Assembly: GCA_946407715.1 (NCBI GenBank)
Contig: CAMJPH010000001.1
Coordinates: 12,620-76,619 of the forward strand
Direction: 5' to 3'
Length of the DNA stretch: 64,000 nucleotides
Source: an uncultured Bacteroidales bacterium
GTDB lineage: Bacteria; Bacteroidota; Bacteroidia; Bacteroidales; WCHB1-69
Part shown: positions 16,598 through 25,281 of the stretch, one piece after another
Layout: the number at the start of each line of letters is the position of its first letter
Position numbering within the stretch: position 1 is the stretch's first letter
Translations under genes and position numbers: made by a program
Notes under the pieces: model-generated
What the model was told of the DNA's origin: nothing
Database searches by the model: none
Seen by the model: the letters and a program-made list of their open reading frames with translations, nothing else

Positions 16598-17824
16598 CTA
16601 CTGCCCTTCTTTTGCCTTTAGACCTTGTGCAAAGTCGGAAAGATATCTGTACCTCGGTGTCAACTCACCATCTTTCAATATCATTGAACGGTCTATCACA
16701 TCCGAATGTTCACCCTTCAACAATGGCTCAAACACATGCTTCGTCAGCATGTCGCCGAAATAGGCGCTGGTATCCATCGCCAAAGCATTCGGACAAGTGT
16801 CCACCGCCATTTCGGTTATGTTGTTTGGAAAAGAGAAGGCTGGCTCGTCTCGTTCTGTAACAGGGTTATAGTCGTAGTACGGGTCGTCGTGCGTGGCAGG
16901 GCGAACAGTTGACTTGATACTGCCTTTGATGTCGCATGTAACGTCGCCAATCATGCGGATGCGCATATCTGGGTTGCGCAAGTCCTCTTCGCTGAGATAG
17001 ACCGGTGCTTCAGGCCCCCAGAAATGGGCGCAAATCAGCACGTCGGTTTTCTTAGCAAAACGCATAAAGTCGCTTTCGTACTCCTTAGCGTTGTGGGTGA
17101 AGTCGCACCATGAAAAAGCTCCGCCATCTTTGCGCTTCACCAAGCGGTCAACATCTGCCACGCAATAGGACAAAGAATCTACCTTGTCTGTAGCGAGATA
17201 CTCTTCTTCGCCCATCTTGACGGCACCAATATTGTCCAGCACATGCTGCGCACCTTGCGACACACGGCCTGCACCTGTAACAATCATTTTCACTTTAGGT
17301 AGCTCGATACCGTTCAGCACACCAAACAGCTGATCAAGTGTGAAACGACGGTCTGGCTTGGGTAGTTCATACAACTTGTGTTTTAAACCATAGCCACGTA
17401 AAGTGTAGTACACCCCAACGACACCTGCCCACCAACCGAAGGCGCAGACACGGATGTTATTGTCATCAACAAGGTATTCATAATCACAGAAGGTGATGTG
17501 TTTCTGCATGAATGCCTGGAGCAATGGCCGGTTATACTCCTGCATTTTGGCGATATGACCAAAGAAGAAGTATTGCTTATTAGGTATCAGGCTCTCGATG
17601 TTGGCCTCTTTGATACCAAACAATATATCGCAATCGTCCACATAATATACCACACGCACACCTTCAGCACGGTATTCTTCGTCGGAGAAGGCACGTATAT
17701 CACTTGCTTGGACTACAATCTCGTGTTGAGGGAACCTATTGTTCAGGTCGGCCACTTGCTTTGGCGACAAGGCCACGCGGTTGTCAACCGGAGTCTTGGT
17801 CTCTTTGATAATTCCTATTTTCAT
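16598..17824 (-). CDS. Saccharopine/alanine dehydrogenase-family oxidoreductase
   Basis: The 408-residue protein starts MKIGIIKETKTPVDNRVALSP, the N-terminal AlaDH/PNT domain used by LYS1-type saccharopine dehydrogenases. The nucleotide-binding strand is KMIVTGAGRVSQGAQHVL near residue 185, and DVTCDIKGSIKSTVRP resembles the substrate loop of the same family. These enzymes make or split a secondary amine between a keto acid and the epsilon-amine of lysine. Bacteroidota can carry such proteins elsewhere in the genome, but here it is inside a capsule locus, 4 bp from an ATP-grasp gene. It may give a second opine or prepare the amino acid for its neighbour. Its direction and substrates are unknown. 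Confidence 0.72.
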   Translation of the reverse strand: MKIGIIKETKTPVDNRVALSPKQVADLNNRFPQHEIVVQASDIRAFSDEEYRAEGVRVVYYVDDCDILFGIKEANIESLIPNKQYFFFGHIAKMQEYNRPLLQAFMQKHITFCDYEYLVDDNNIRVCAFGWWAGVVGVYYTLRGYGLKHKLYELPKPDRRFTLDQLFGVLNGIELPKVKMIVTGAGRVSQGAQHVLDNIGAVKMGEEEYLATDKVDSLSYCVADVDRLVKRKDGGAFSWCDFTHNAKEYESDFMRFAKKTDVLICAHFWGPEAPVYLSEEDLRNPDMRIRMIGDVTCDIKGSIKSTVRPATHDDPYYDYNPVTERDEPAFSFPNNITEMAVDTCPNALAMDTSAYFGDMLTKHVFEPLLKGEHSDVIDRSMILKDGELTPRYRYLSDFAQGLKAKEGQ

Positions 17825-17828
17825 CTCA

Positions 17829-19094
17829 TTATGGTTTTAATGCGGTGAGTATGTCCTTTTCTGTGAGTTCACCATATATAGGACAGATGCCCTTGTTTGT
17901 TTTCACCTTTATGGTTTTATTGATAAAGTCAACATCTTTGATGAGGGTGTCCAAATCCTCCGAGTACAAGGATATCATTGTGATTTTTTGCGGTTTGTCG
18001 TCCTCGACAACAAAATCATCATAAATGATGGGTAAATAGGTGATTGTCTCTCTAAGCTTCAACACCTCTTCTTCCCCAAGAATTCTTTCCACGACGCTTC
18101 CTTTTTCCGCTTGGAAATATGGGCTATATGTTATAGAATAACCTCGGTCAAGGATGAAATCAGGCTTTACTTCAAACGGAACACCCATACCATATTTAAT
18201 CATCATAGTCAAATAATCAATGCCGTCGCTGGCACGATGATAGTCGAATGAATGTCCACCACCAAGACGGAATCCTGTTTCAAACACATAGAACTTACCA
18301 TTACGATAGAAAAATGAGATATTGGCAACACCACACTCCATTCCCATATCGGAAAGCATCGCTTTTATATTTCCATCAACTGAATCAATGTATTCTTTTT
18401 CGAATCTGGAAGGGAACGTCCAAGCTTTTTGCTTGGTCTCGAAACCTTTTTGACTGCCCAACATTGTGGTGTCGCAGGTCTCAATCAGGATGGTTTGCTT
18501 GCCGTTGATGTAATAGGTGCAGTCGAATTTAACGCCATCGCCAATGAAATCTTCCACCACCACGCTCTTCGAGGGTGACATTTCGTAGGCGTAGGCCAAG
18601 TATTCCTTATACTCGTCAGCATTATAAGCCACATTGATTCCAATACTTCCACCACGGTCAGTAGGCTTAATGATGACAGGAAAGAGAATATTGGCATCGT
18701 TGGGGTCGTACTCGTTGACAATCGGCACACAGTATTGTTTGCAAAGGTTCTTAAATTTATTCTTGTCGCGGGTGTTTTCAAGTTGTTCACGGTTGATGTA
18801 GCATGGCAAACCGAGACGTTCGCACATCTCAATCATAGCTTCAATACGAAACTCACTAACCCCGGCCATTATACCATTCACTCCACTTTCGCGACACTTT
18901 TTCTCCAAGGTGTCATAATCCATCCAACTGATGTCCCAAGCTTCATCGGCAATAGGTTTAGCCGGACAATCCTTGCCCGTTCTTACATCCGTAACAATTA
19001 CGTAGCAACCTATCGACTGAGCTATTTTGACAACATCGACATCATAATTCGACGCCCCTATGATAAGGAGTTTTTTACCCTCCAATTCCTTCAT
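17829..19094 (-). CDS. ATP-grasp ligase (CarB/PurK-like), capsule locus
   Basis: The 421-residue protein opens with KKLLIIGASNYDVDVVKIAQ, a pre-ATP-grasp fold. The ATP-grasp core is FPVIIKPTDRGGSIGINVAY and KSVVVEDFIGDGVKFDCTYY, with GKFYVFETGFRLGGG supplying the metal ligands. The overall plan resembles carboxylate-amine ligases rather than the shorter tandem triplet nearby, so it is a different ATP-grasp subfamily. It ends 4 bp before the saccharopine-dehydrogenase-like gene and starts 12 bp after the initiating sugar transferase. Likely job: amide-bond formation on an amino-sugar or an amino-acid intermediate. With the partial gene at the left edge this makes five ATP-grasp genes in the locus. 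Confidence 0.8.
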   Translation of the reverse strand: MKELEGKKLLIIGASNYDVDVVKIAQSIGCYVIVTDVRTGKDCPAKPIADEAWDISWMDYDTLEKKCRESGVNGIMAGVSEFRIEAMIEMCERLGLPCYINREQLENTRDKNKFKNLCKQYCVPIVNEYDPNDANILFPVIIKPTDRGGSIGINVAYNADEYKEYLAYAYEMSPSKSVVVEDFIGDGVKFDCTYYINGKQTILIETCDTTMLGSQKGFETKQKAWTFPSRFEKEYIDSVDGNIKAMLSDMGMECGVANISFFYRNGKFYVFETGFRLGGGHSFDYHRASDGIDYLTMMIKYGMGVPFEVKPDFILDRGYSITYSPYFQAEKGSVVERILGEEEVLKLRETITYLPIIYDDFVVEDDKPQKITMISLYSEDLDTLIKDVDFINKTIKVKTNKGICPIYGELTEKDILTALKP

Positions 19095-19106
19095 GATATT
19101 ATAAGT

Positions 19107-19769
19107 TTAATTGTTAATATTTTCAGTAACACTATTGTTATCGTCTCTGTGATAGATTTCGGAGAAATGCAGGTCATCAACTTCTCTCATGTCCTCGGCA
19201 CCCTCGCCCACATCAGAACGTTTCAGTACATTCATCACGGTAAACCACAGTATGCGAATATCAGTCCACAGCGAACAATGGTCAACATACCAAACATCAA
19301 GTTTGAACTTCTCGCTCAATTTACAATGATTTCGGCCATGCACCTGCGCCCAGCCCGTGATACCAGGACGGACATCATGACGGCGAGCCTGCTCAGGATT
19401 ATAAAGAGGCAGATACTGCATCAGCAAAGGTCGAGGCCCGATGAGTGACATTTCACCCTTAAAGATATTGAACAATTGGGGCAATTCGTCAAGACTAGTT
19501 GAGCGGACAAAACGCCCCACCTTGGTCAGACGTTGGGCATCGGGCAAAAGTTCCCCGTTTTCATCCCTTTCGTCGGTCATTGATTTGTATTTAATCACCT
19601 TGAAGGGCTTGCCATGATACCCAGGTCTTACCTGGGTGAAGAAAGCACCTGCCCCTTTGTTGGCAAAATGCAGCCAAATTGTAACGATTATGAAAACAGG
19701 AGACAAACAAATAATCGCCACCAACGAAATGACAAAATCAAAAATTCGCTTGAAAAAATGCTTATACAT
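19107..19769 (-). CDS. Initiating polyprenyl-phosphate sugar-1-phosphate transferase (PglC/WcaJ-type)
   Basis: The 220-residue protein has one re-entrant hydrophobic helix near the N-terminus (FDFVISLVAIICLSPVFIIV). The catalytic domain of the bacterial sugar transferase family follows, with KYKSMTDERDENG, TSLDELPQLFNIFKGEMSLIG and RPGITGWAQVHGRN. The Asp-Glu pair in SLDELPQ is the catalytic dyad of monotopic phosphoglycosyltransferases. The short form without extra N-terminal helices is PglC-like. It attaches the first sugar phosphate to undecaprenyl phosphate at the cytoplasmic membrane and so starts repeat-unit assembly. UDP-L-FucNAc or another 6-deoxy-HexNAc would be a reasonable first sugar, but that is inference. 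Confidence 0.9.
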   Translation of the reverse strand: MYKHFFKRIFDFVISLVAIICLSPVFIIVTIWLHFANKGAGAFFTQVRPGYHGKPFKVIKYKSMTDERDENGELLPDAQRLTKVGRFVRSTSLDELPQLFNIFKGEMSLIGPRPLLMQYLPLYNPEQARRHDVRPGITGWAQVHGRNHCKLSEKFKLDVWYVDHCSLWTDIRILWFTVMNVLKRSDVGEGAEDMREVDDLHFSEIYHRDDNNSVTENINN

Positions 19770-19775
19770 AAATAA

Positions 19776-20759
19776 TTATCCTCTATATGTTGGGAAATAG
19801 CCATTGTTGCGGTCGAAGTTAGGGTCTTCGGCTGCACGAGCTTCAATTGCTTTATTGTATATCTGTTGATTGAAGACATATCGGCCAATATAGAAAGGCA
19901 CATCTGGGTCAGGAGTGAAGCAACGCTTGTATCTGTAAATACCATCGTCCTTGTGGTAGCCACCTCCTAGAATAAATTTTTCACGACCTGTGCGATTACA
20001 CCACTTCAAAACTTCGTTCTTCAGGAAATCGTTTGGCCGGAAGTCGTAGTAATCAGACAAAGTGCCACCCAAGAATGAGTAGGCATACTTCTCAGAACAA
20101 AGCACCAGCTCGGTGGAAATCACTTTGCCGTCTTTTACCACATGGAAATACATGAAGTTTCCGGGCAAAAGCCGCTCTATGTTTAGGAAATATTCCTTGC
20201 CGAAATAATAATACGAGTCGGCATTGTTGCGATCCATCGTGAGGTCGTAAATATTAAGGAATTCGTCCAAATGGTTAGTATCAGGCTCTATCAATATTTC
20301 TAGCCCGTTATTTTCAGCTTTACGTACATTCTTGCGCACTTTGCGGTCGTAGCGGTTCCAAATGTCGTTCTCAAAGTCTCCAGTAGTATTTACTACGACA
20401 TTTGCTAAAAGCTCAATTGTCTCGCCAAAATAATTCTTACGGAAATCGACATTGTCGAAAAGATGAAAACGATGAAATTCGCAGATAATATTGTGTTTCC
20501 CACAATGCTTGGTAAAAGACTCTTTGTAAGCCTCCATCAACTGATGCATGTCGGTTACATTCTCGCAATAGGGTCCCCCGTAGCCGTAGGGTGTCACGAT
20601 GTCGAAATACGTCTGACCCTCAATCTGCCACTTTATCTCACGTAATATATACGTGTTGGTTATCTTACCAAAGGGACACTCGAACACAAAGGTATCGCTA
20701 TCTCCATCGATGTTCTTGTAAACTTTGGCATAGTTTGGGTTAAAAAACAAGTCCATCAT
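19776..20759 (-). CDS. FemAB/GNAT-fold aminoacyl- or acyltransferase-like protein
   Basis: The 327-residue protein has the look of the FemAB-like branch of the GNAT superfamily. It has an N-terminal half ending KVRKNVRKAENNGLEI and a C-terminal half with YYFHVV-type strands, FLGGTLSDYYDFRPNDFL and FILGGGYHKDDGIYRYK. In capsule clusters such proteins transfer amino acids or acyl groups to aminosugars. Its start overlaps the stop of the upstream PLP enzyme by 4 bp, so the two probably work on the same sugar. Six bases separate it from the sugar transferase downstream. Whether it uses aminoacyl-tRNA or acyl-CoA cannot be told from sequence. Confidence 0.68.
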   Translation of the reverse strand: MMDLFFNPNYAKVYKNIDGDSDTFVFECPFGKITNTYILREIKWQIEGQTYFDIVTPYGYGGPYCENVTDMHQLMEAYKESFTKHCGKHNIICEFHRFHLFDNVDFRKNYFGETIELLANVVVNTTGDFENDIWNRYDRKVRKNVRKAENNGLEILIEPDTNHLDEFLNIYDLTMDRNNADSYYYFGKEYFLNIERLLPGNFMYFHVVKDGKVISTELVLCSEKYAYSFLGGTLSDYYDFRPNDFLKNEVLKWCNRTGREKFILGGGYHKDDGIYRYKRCFTPDPDVPFYIGRYVFNQQIYNKAIEARAAEDPNFDRNNGYFPTYRG

Positions 20760-21829
20760 TTCTTTAAATATTCTTTGATAGTTTCCACAATTCTGTACAT
20801 ATCAAGATCATCGTACCGCTGGTCACACAACAAGGAAAGTTCACAATCATACACCTCAGTCGCCGCTTTGCTGACGGCATGCAAATCAGACAACGGCCAA
20901 TGAACAGGGCAATAGATGCTGTGTTCAATTAAAAAGCAGCGCAATGCATTCCTATGGTTTGGATGAATATAAACTGGCACAAATAGTGGAGTGTCGTGAG
21001 CATCCATTCTAACAACAAGGCAGCGGATGCGTTCATCATTCAAATCGAGAACACTCTGCATCAATATCAAGGCGTTGTTCCGTCGTGTCTGAACAAGATA
21101 CCGACAATCAGTTTGCCTTAAAACATCAAATGAGCGTTGGTCAGGCAGGGTATGATGATAATTCTGTTCGAGCATCTCTTCGGCTTCGTTAATCAGAGTA
21201 AGGAACTGCTGCTTTTCAACATCTTCATCATTCATATAACGACTCTTCAGATCAAAAATTCGAGCACGCATATCGGTGTACTCGTCGAACGGTTTCCAAT
21301 CCGTTCCGAAGACAATGTCCGTATTATCTTTAACACCCACAAAGCCACAATTCACATCCATCCACTTGCGATAGCTGCCAAACACATAATCGCAGTCGTT
21401 GAAATTGAAATCGGAATATAGCGAATGGGTGGCATCGTAAATTATCAGCTTACCTTTGGCATGTTGTTCCTTGGCAATAACTGACGTTCCTGCATCTACA
21501 AAACCAAAATAATCAAGAAGAAACACCACATCACAACCATGATCGGGGTCAAACTGACGCTTTATGCCTGACTCGGCAGGAACCACATCGTAGAACAACA
21601 CCTTAACGCCATGCCTTAAGAATGGTTCAATCATAGTATGGCAGCAGTAGGAAGGCATATAAACCGAGGTTTTACCCTTCTTTACCAACTCTTCAACGAT
21701 ATACTCCAACGCCACGCGACCGCTAAGAGTTTCCCTCACAGACCATTCGGGCTTGTACGACCATTCACATCCTCGCTTATCGCAAGGACTGCAACCTGTC
21801 CAGAACTCGCTACCGATCTCCTTTTTCAT
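20756..21829 (-). CDS. DegT-like PLP-dependent enzyme of the capsule locus
   Basis: This 357-residue protein is a divergent fold-type-I enzyme: SVYMPSYCCHTMIEPFLRHG is the small-domain substrate region, LIIYDATHSLYS contains Asp132 and FGSYRKWMDVNCGFVGV contains the likely Schiff-base Lys155. Typical DegT proteins have a clearer glycine-rich lysine loop, so the reaction may differ from a standard transamination. The N-terminus has a Cys-rich stretch, CSPCDKRGCEW. It is tightly coupled to the FemAB-like gene (4-bp overlap) and to the GT4 gene upstream (4-bp overlap). That continuous coupling argues for one functional module with the sugar transferase. Confidence 0.7.
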   Translation of the reverse strand: MKKEIGSEFWTGCSPCDKRGCEWSYKPEWSVRETLSGRVALEYIVEELVKKGKTSVYMPSYCCHTMIEPFLRHGVKVLFYDVVPAESGIKRQFDPDHGCDVVFLLDYFGFVDAGTSVIAKEQHAKGKLIIYDATHSLYSDFNFNDCDYVFGSYRKWMDVNCGFVGVKDNTDIVFGTDWKPFDEYTDMRARIFDLKSRYMNDEDVEKQQFLTLINEAEEMLEQNYHHTLPDQRSFDVLRQTDCRYLVQTRRNNALILMQSVLDLNDERIRCLVVRMDAHDTPLFVPVYIHPNHRNALRCFLIEHSIYCPVHWPLSDLHAVSKAATEVYDCELSLLCDQRYDDLDMYRIVETIKEYLKK

Positions 21830-23046
21830 TTTTTGAGATGATTCATAATGGTATCGTATGTGTTTTCAATGCGATAGTTGTCACAGAGGAACCGATACCC
21901 CTTTTCTCCCATCGCCTTTATATCGTTGTGGAGCATTCTATCGACACAATTGGTGAAATCCCCAATGGAATTGCTCTCACACCAGTAGCCGAAACCATTG
22001 GCTTCGGCCATTGGACCCATGTCACAATTCGGGTCGGTGGCGCAAATCACCGGCATCTTGTATTCCAAATAACTCAACAGGCGCGACGGGAAATTCGGGA
22101 TAGTGAAACGATGATCAAGGAAAATTAGTCCCACATCACAGGATTGCACCAATATGTCATAATCCTCCTTAGGTAAAAACTGTAATATCGTTGCGTTTCC
22201 TGGCTTATTCTTATCATACCATTCCTGAATTAAGTGCTTCTCTGTCCCCGACCCGACAACAACAAAGTGGCAATCAGTCCGATTCTTGTTGGCATCGAGA
22301 CACTTCACCAAGAAAGGTATTCCTTGGGGTTTGCCGAGGTTGCCACCATAAACAAACACTGGCTTATCTATCGGCAATCCATACTTTCCCCTTATCCTTT
22401 CTTTGTTATCATTATCGTTAAGATTATCGTTTAATTCTATACTATTAGGAGCAACTTCCACTTTGGAGGGTGCAACCTCCGGATTATGCTTCAGCACAAA
22501 CTCCACATTGGCAGAACTCATGCATCCTATATAATCAGACTGACGGTATAACTCAATCTCTTTTTTGCGGAAATACTTGTAGAACACACTATTCTTTCCA
22601 AACATTCCTATGTCAACCGCATTTTGCGGGAAAATGTCTTTCAGCAAAAGATAGGAAATAGCCTGCGGGTTTTTCTTCTTAAGATATTTTACCACTCCCA
22701 TTAGAGTGATTGGAGGAGTGCTGTAGAGTATCAAATCGAACTTTGTATTGTCTATATATTTCTTGATCGCTCGTTTAAACTGCCTCTTCACCAAAATCTG
22801 ACCAATGCCTTTCTCAACAACATTTGTTTTTGTAAGATTCAACGTTTGAACCCCGAGGTTTTTCACCCCATCACTTTCTACGACACTCGTAGCAATGCCT
22901 GTTTTCCGTTCTCGAGGAGAGACTATCGTCACTCGATGCCCTTCATCACGGAATTTTCGTATAAGGTCACTGTAAATGTTTCGTCCCTCAATACTCTGTA
23001 TTGGTGACATCGTAAGAAAGATTATGTTCATTCGTTTAACAGACAA
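21826..23046 (-). CDS. Glycosyltransferase family 4 protein
   Basis: The 406-residue protein has a GT-B fold. An N-terminal domain begins MNIIFLTMSPIQSIEGRNIY, with DLILYSTPPITLMGV and LLLKDIFPQNAVDIG. The C-terminal nucleotide-sugar domain contains PVFVYGGNLGKPQGIPFLV and FPSRLLSYLEYKMPVICATD. The layout resembles WbuB-like glycosyltransferases that act in aminosugar-containing O-antigens. It probably adds a sugar to the lipid-linked repeat unit at the inner face of the membrane. Donor and linkage are unknown; FucNAc is possible given capE, capG and capF in the same locus. The next gene overlaps its end by 4 bp. Confidence 0.82.
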   Translation of the reverse strand: MSVKRMNIIFLTMSPIQSIEGRNIYSDLIRKFRDEGHRVTIVSPRERKTGIATSVVESDGVKNLGVQTLNLTKTNVVEKGIGQILVKRQFKRAIKKYIDNTKFDLILYSTPPITLMGVVKYLKKKNPQAISYLLLKDIFPQNAVDIGMFGKNSVFYKYFRKKEIELYRQSDYIGCMSSANVEFVLKHNPEVAPSKVEVAPNSIELNDNLNDNDNKERIRGKYGLPIDKPVFVYGGNLGKPQGIPFLVKCLDANKNRTDCHFVVVGSGTEKHLIQEWYDKNKPGNATILQFLPKEDYDILVQSCDVGLIFLDHRFTIPNFPSRLLSYLEYKMPVICATDPNCDMGPMAEANGFGYWCESNSIGDFTNCVDRMLHNDIKAMGEKGYRFLCDNYRIENTYDTIMNHLKK

Positions 23047-23246
23047 AATAAATTAAAATATTCTAAATTTTATTAATATCTAAAAAGTCCTTCACAACAA
23101 ATTAGTCTGTGTCTATTCAGTACTCTATCGCAAAAACGATTGGGTTCTAATATTTTAGGCAAAAAACTTTTTTTCAATTCCAGGTTAACCCTATCAATTG
23201 ATAATCAGACAGTATATAAGCAACCGACATGCTACAATTAATACTA

Positions 23247-23873
23247 TTACACAAACGGTTGCCCCCCTCCAACCACATCCACAAACTTTTGACAGTCATT
23301 GATATACATAGCACATTTCGACAAAGATTCGTCTGGCAATTCCCACCATTTTGTGGCGAGAAGTTTTTCTATTATTTCTTCCGGAAAACGATATTTAATA
23401 ACTTTTGCCGGCACTCCACCCACTATCGCATATGGTGGAACATCTTTCGTAACCAAAGCATTGCTACCAATCACCGCACCATGTCCAATTGTAACGCCTT
23501 GCTTGATAGTAACACCGTGGCCTATCCAAACATCACTTCCGATTATTGTTCTCTTTGGCTTAGGCAATTCATGCTTGAAGAAACGCATTGATGGACCGCT
23601 ATGACTGACATTTTGAAATACGGGAGAAGTACTAACCCAATTAATCGGATGTTCTGCCCCGCCTATAAAAACATGGTCGCTTATAGAACAGAAAGAACCA
23701 ATATTGCATGACGCTATCTGACAATTGTTTCCACAATAACTATAACGACCCATTCTCACATCAACAATATTACATCCATAGTTAATTACAGATGATTTAT
23801 GAATCTTACTACCAACTACAGCTTTGCCATGAAGCCTATTTATTATCTTGGCATAAATATAAGAGAGTTGCAT
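23247..23873 (-). CDS. CatB-like hexapeptide-repeat O-acetyltransferase
   Basis: The 208-residue left-handed beta-helix protein has hexapeptide turns running from about residue 25: YSYCGNNCQIASCNIGSFCSI, then VWIGHGVTIKQGVTIGHGAV and ALVTKDVPPYAIVGGVPAKV. The GGAEHPINW segment carries the active-site histidine of the xenobiotic/CatB-type acetyltransferases. In capsule loci these enzymes O-acetylate a sugar, altering antigenicity. It lies between the two GT4 genes, 17 bp after the upstream one, and is followed by a 200-bp AT-rich gap. Confidence 0.88.
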   Translation of the reverse strand: MQLSYIYAKIINRLHGKAVVGSKIHKSSVINYGCNIVDVRMGRYSYCGNNCQIASCNIGSFCSISDHVFIGGAEHPINWVSTSPVFQNVSHSGPSMRFFKHELPKPKRTIIGSDVWIGHGVTIKQGVTIGHGAVIGSNALVTKDVPPYAIVGGVPAKVIKYRFPEEIIEKLLATKWWELPDESLSKCAMYINDCQKFVDVVGGGQPFV

Positions 23874-23890
23874 AACGTCACATTTTTTGC

Positions 23891-25090
23891 TTACTTTTTT
23901 AAAGCTTCAAGGTATCTTTTTGCCACCTCAGAGTCTGAATATTCAAAAGCCGTTTCTTTAGCTCCACGTGATATCTCAACAAGTTGTTCTGACGGCATCT
24001 GCTTTATGTTCCTCAAAATGCTAGTCAATTCACTTACATCCCCCGCCTTGCACAGGAATCCATTTTTTCCATCAACTATTACTCCATCAACACCTTCATT
24101 TCGTGAGCCAACGGGAATCACTCCTAATGCCATTGCTTCAAGATAGACCAAGCCAAAGATTTCCGCTCTGGAAATCATCACAAGCACATCAGCCTGCCTT
24201 AAATACTGTACAATTCGCTCGCGAGGTATCCTACCCGTAAAATATAGTTCTCCTTTTTTGCCTAATCTTTGATGTTCTTCTTCTATATTATTCTTTTCAG
24301 CGCCATCACCAATAAATGTCAATGAGAAATCACCTTCTGGATACGCTTGTGACAATGCTTTCAACACAGACAAAGGATACTTTCTAGCTATCAAAGACCC
24401 CACAAACACATAATTACGAACGGGCTGTTGCACTAATCTTTCGTTTTCTTCACCCGATTTTAAAAAAAACTCTGAAACCCCAGAAGAAGCAATAAAAGAA
24501 GATTTCGGCCTCCCATATTGTTTTTCAAAATTACGCTTTCCTGTAAGACTACGAAATCCGACAGCATCCAACTCAAACAACATCTTCACACCCTCGCCAC
24601 CATATTTTTTTTCAAAATCAAACACATTTTCATGCAAGACAAGGCATGTGGATTTTCCATAACTCTTTTTTAAAGCACTCAACAATTCTAATTGAGGATT
24701 ATCCCAATGACCAATAAACCAATCAGGCACGCCTAATCGGGAACACTCCTTTTTAATGATGTTTAATGCTCGTTTTAGTTGGCTATTGGAATATCTAGAA
24801 TGAGGAAGCATTTTTTTTAAACAACGTTTATGTACAGATACGCCATCGGTAAAATAGTCCTCGTCTTGAGGACACTGCGTAGGAACCATCATTCCCAACC
24901 TGGTATTCAGTTGATGTTGAAAATGACGGCCCACCCAATACATAATCCTAGGAAATTTGGCAACAAAGTGAAAAACTGTTACTTCATGACCCATTTTCAC
25001 CCATTCACGTGCAAAATAATGTACCACTGGGGTTGACCCCTGCATTGAAGTTGTAGTAGCGTATATAGGAGTTAATAGAAAGATTTTCAT
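23891..25090 (-). CDS. Glycosyltransferase family 4 protein
   Basis: The 399-residue GT-B enzyme has a clear family 4 signature in the C-terminal domain: NYVFVGSLIARKYPLSVLKA, LTFIGDGAEKNNIEEEH, YFTGRIPRERIVQYLRQADV and the E-x7-E motif in RAEIFGLVYLEAMALG. The N-terminal domain begins MKIFLLTPIYATTTSMQGST. It is the first glycosyltransferase in transcription order after the nucleotide-sugar genes. It is expected to act in the cytoplasm on the lipid-linked intermediate. Only two Leloir glycosyltransferases plus the initiating transferase are present, so at least a trisaccharide repeat is predicted, more if other transferases lie left of the window. Confidence 0.88.
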   Translation of the reverse strand: MKIFLLTPIYATTTSMQGSTPVVHYFAREWVKMGHEVTVFHFVAKFPRIMYWVGRHFQHQLNTRLGMMVPTQCPQDEDYFTDGVSVHKRCLKKMLPHSRYSNSQLKRALNIIKKECSRLGVPDWFIGHWDNPQLELLSALKKSYGKSTCLVLHENVFDFEKKYGGEGVKMLFELDAVGFRSLTGKRNFEKQYGRPKSSFIASSGVSEFFLKSGEENERLVQQPVRNYVFVGSLIARKYPLSVLKALSQAYPEGDFSLTFIGDGAEKNNIEEEHQRLGKKGELYFTGRIPRERIVQYLRQADVLVMISRAEIFGLVYLEAMALGVIPVGSRNEGVDGVIVDGKNGFLCKAGDVSELTSILRNIKQMPSEQLVEISRGAKETAFEYSDSEVAKRYLEALKK

Positions 25091-25140
25091 AACAACTTTT
25101 TATAGATATAGTGGATTGTAGAACATTGAACAACAATTCA

Positions 25141-25165
25141 ATCCATGGATAACGTGTTATAACAC
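25141..25165. other. Two adjacent perfect palindromes upstream of the GT4 gene
   Basis: ATCCATGGAT (25141-25150) and GTGTTATAACAC (25154-25165) are separated by 3 bp in the 190-bp gap between ugd and the first glycosyltransferase. They lie about 50 bp before the GT4 start at 25090. They could be protein-binding half sites or chance; the rest of the gap shows nothing. Confidence 0.3.
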
Positions 25166-25281
25166 TGTGGCACTGATAAAACCACCAACATTATCAAAAA
25201 AAATACAATAACACAGCATACCTTGTCGATTCTTTATGAAACCAAGGCGCCCAACAAAGCCCGTCCCACAAGCCCTGTCAC

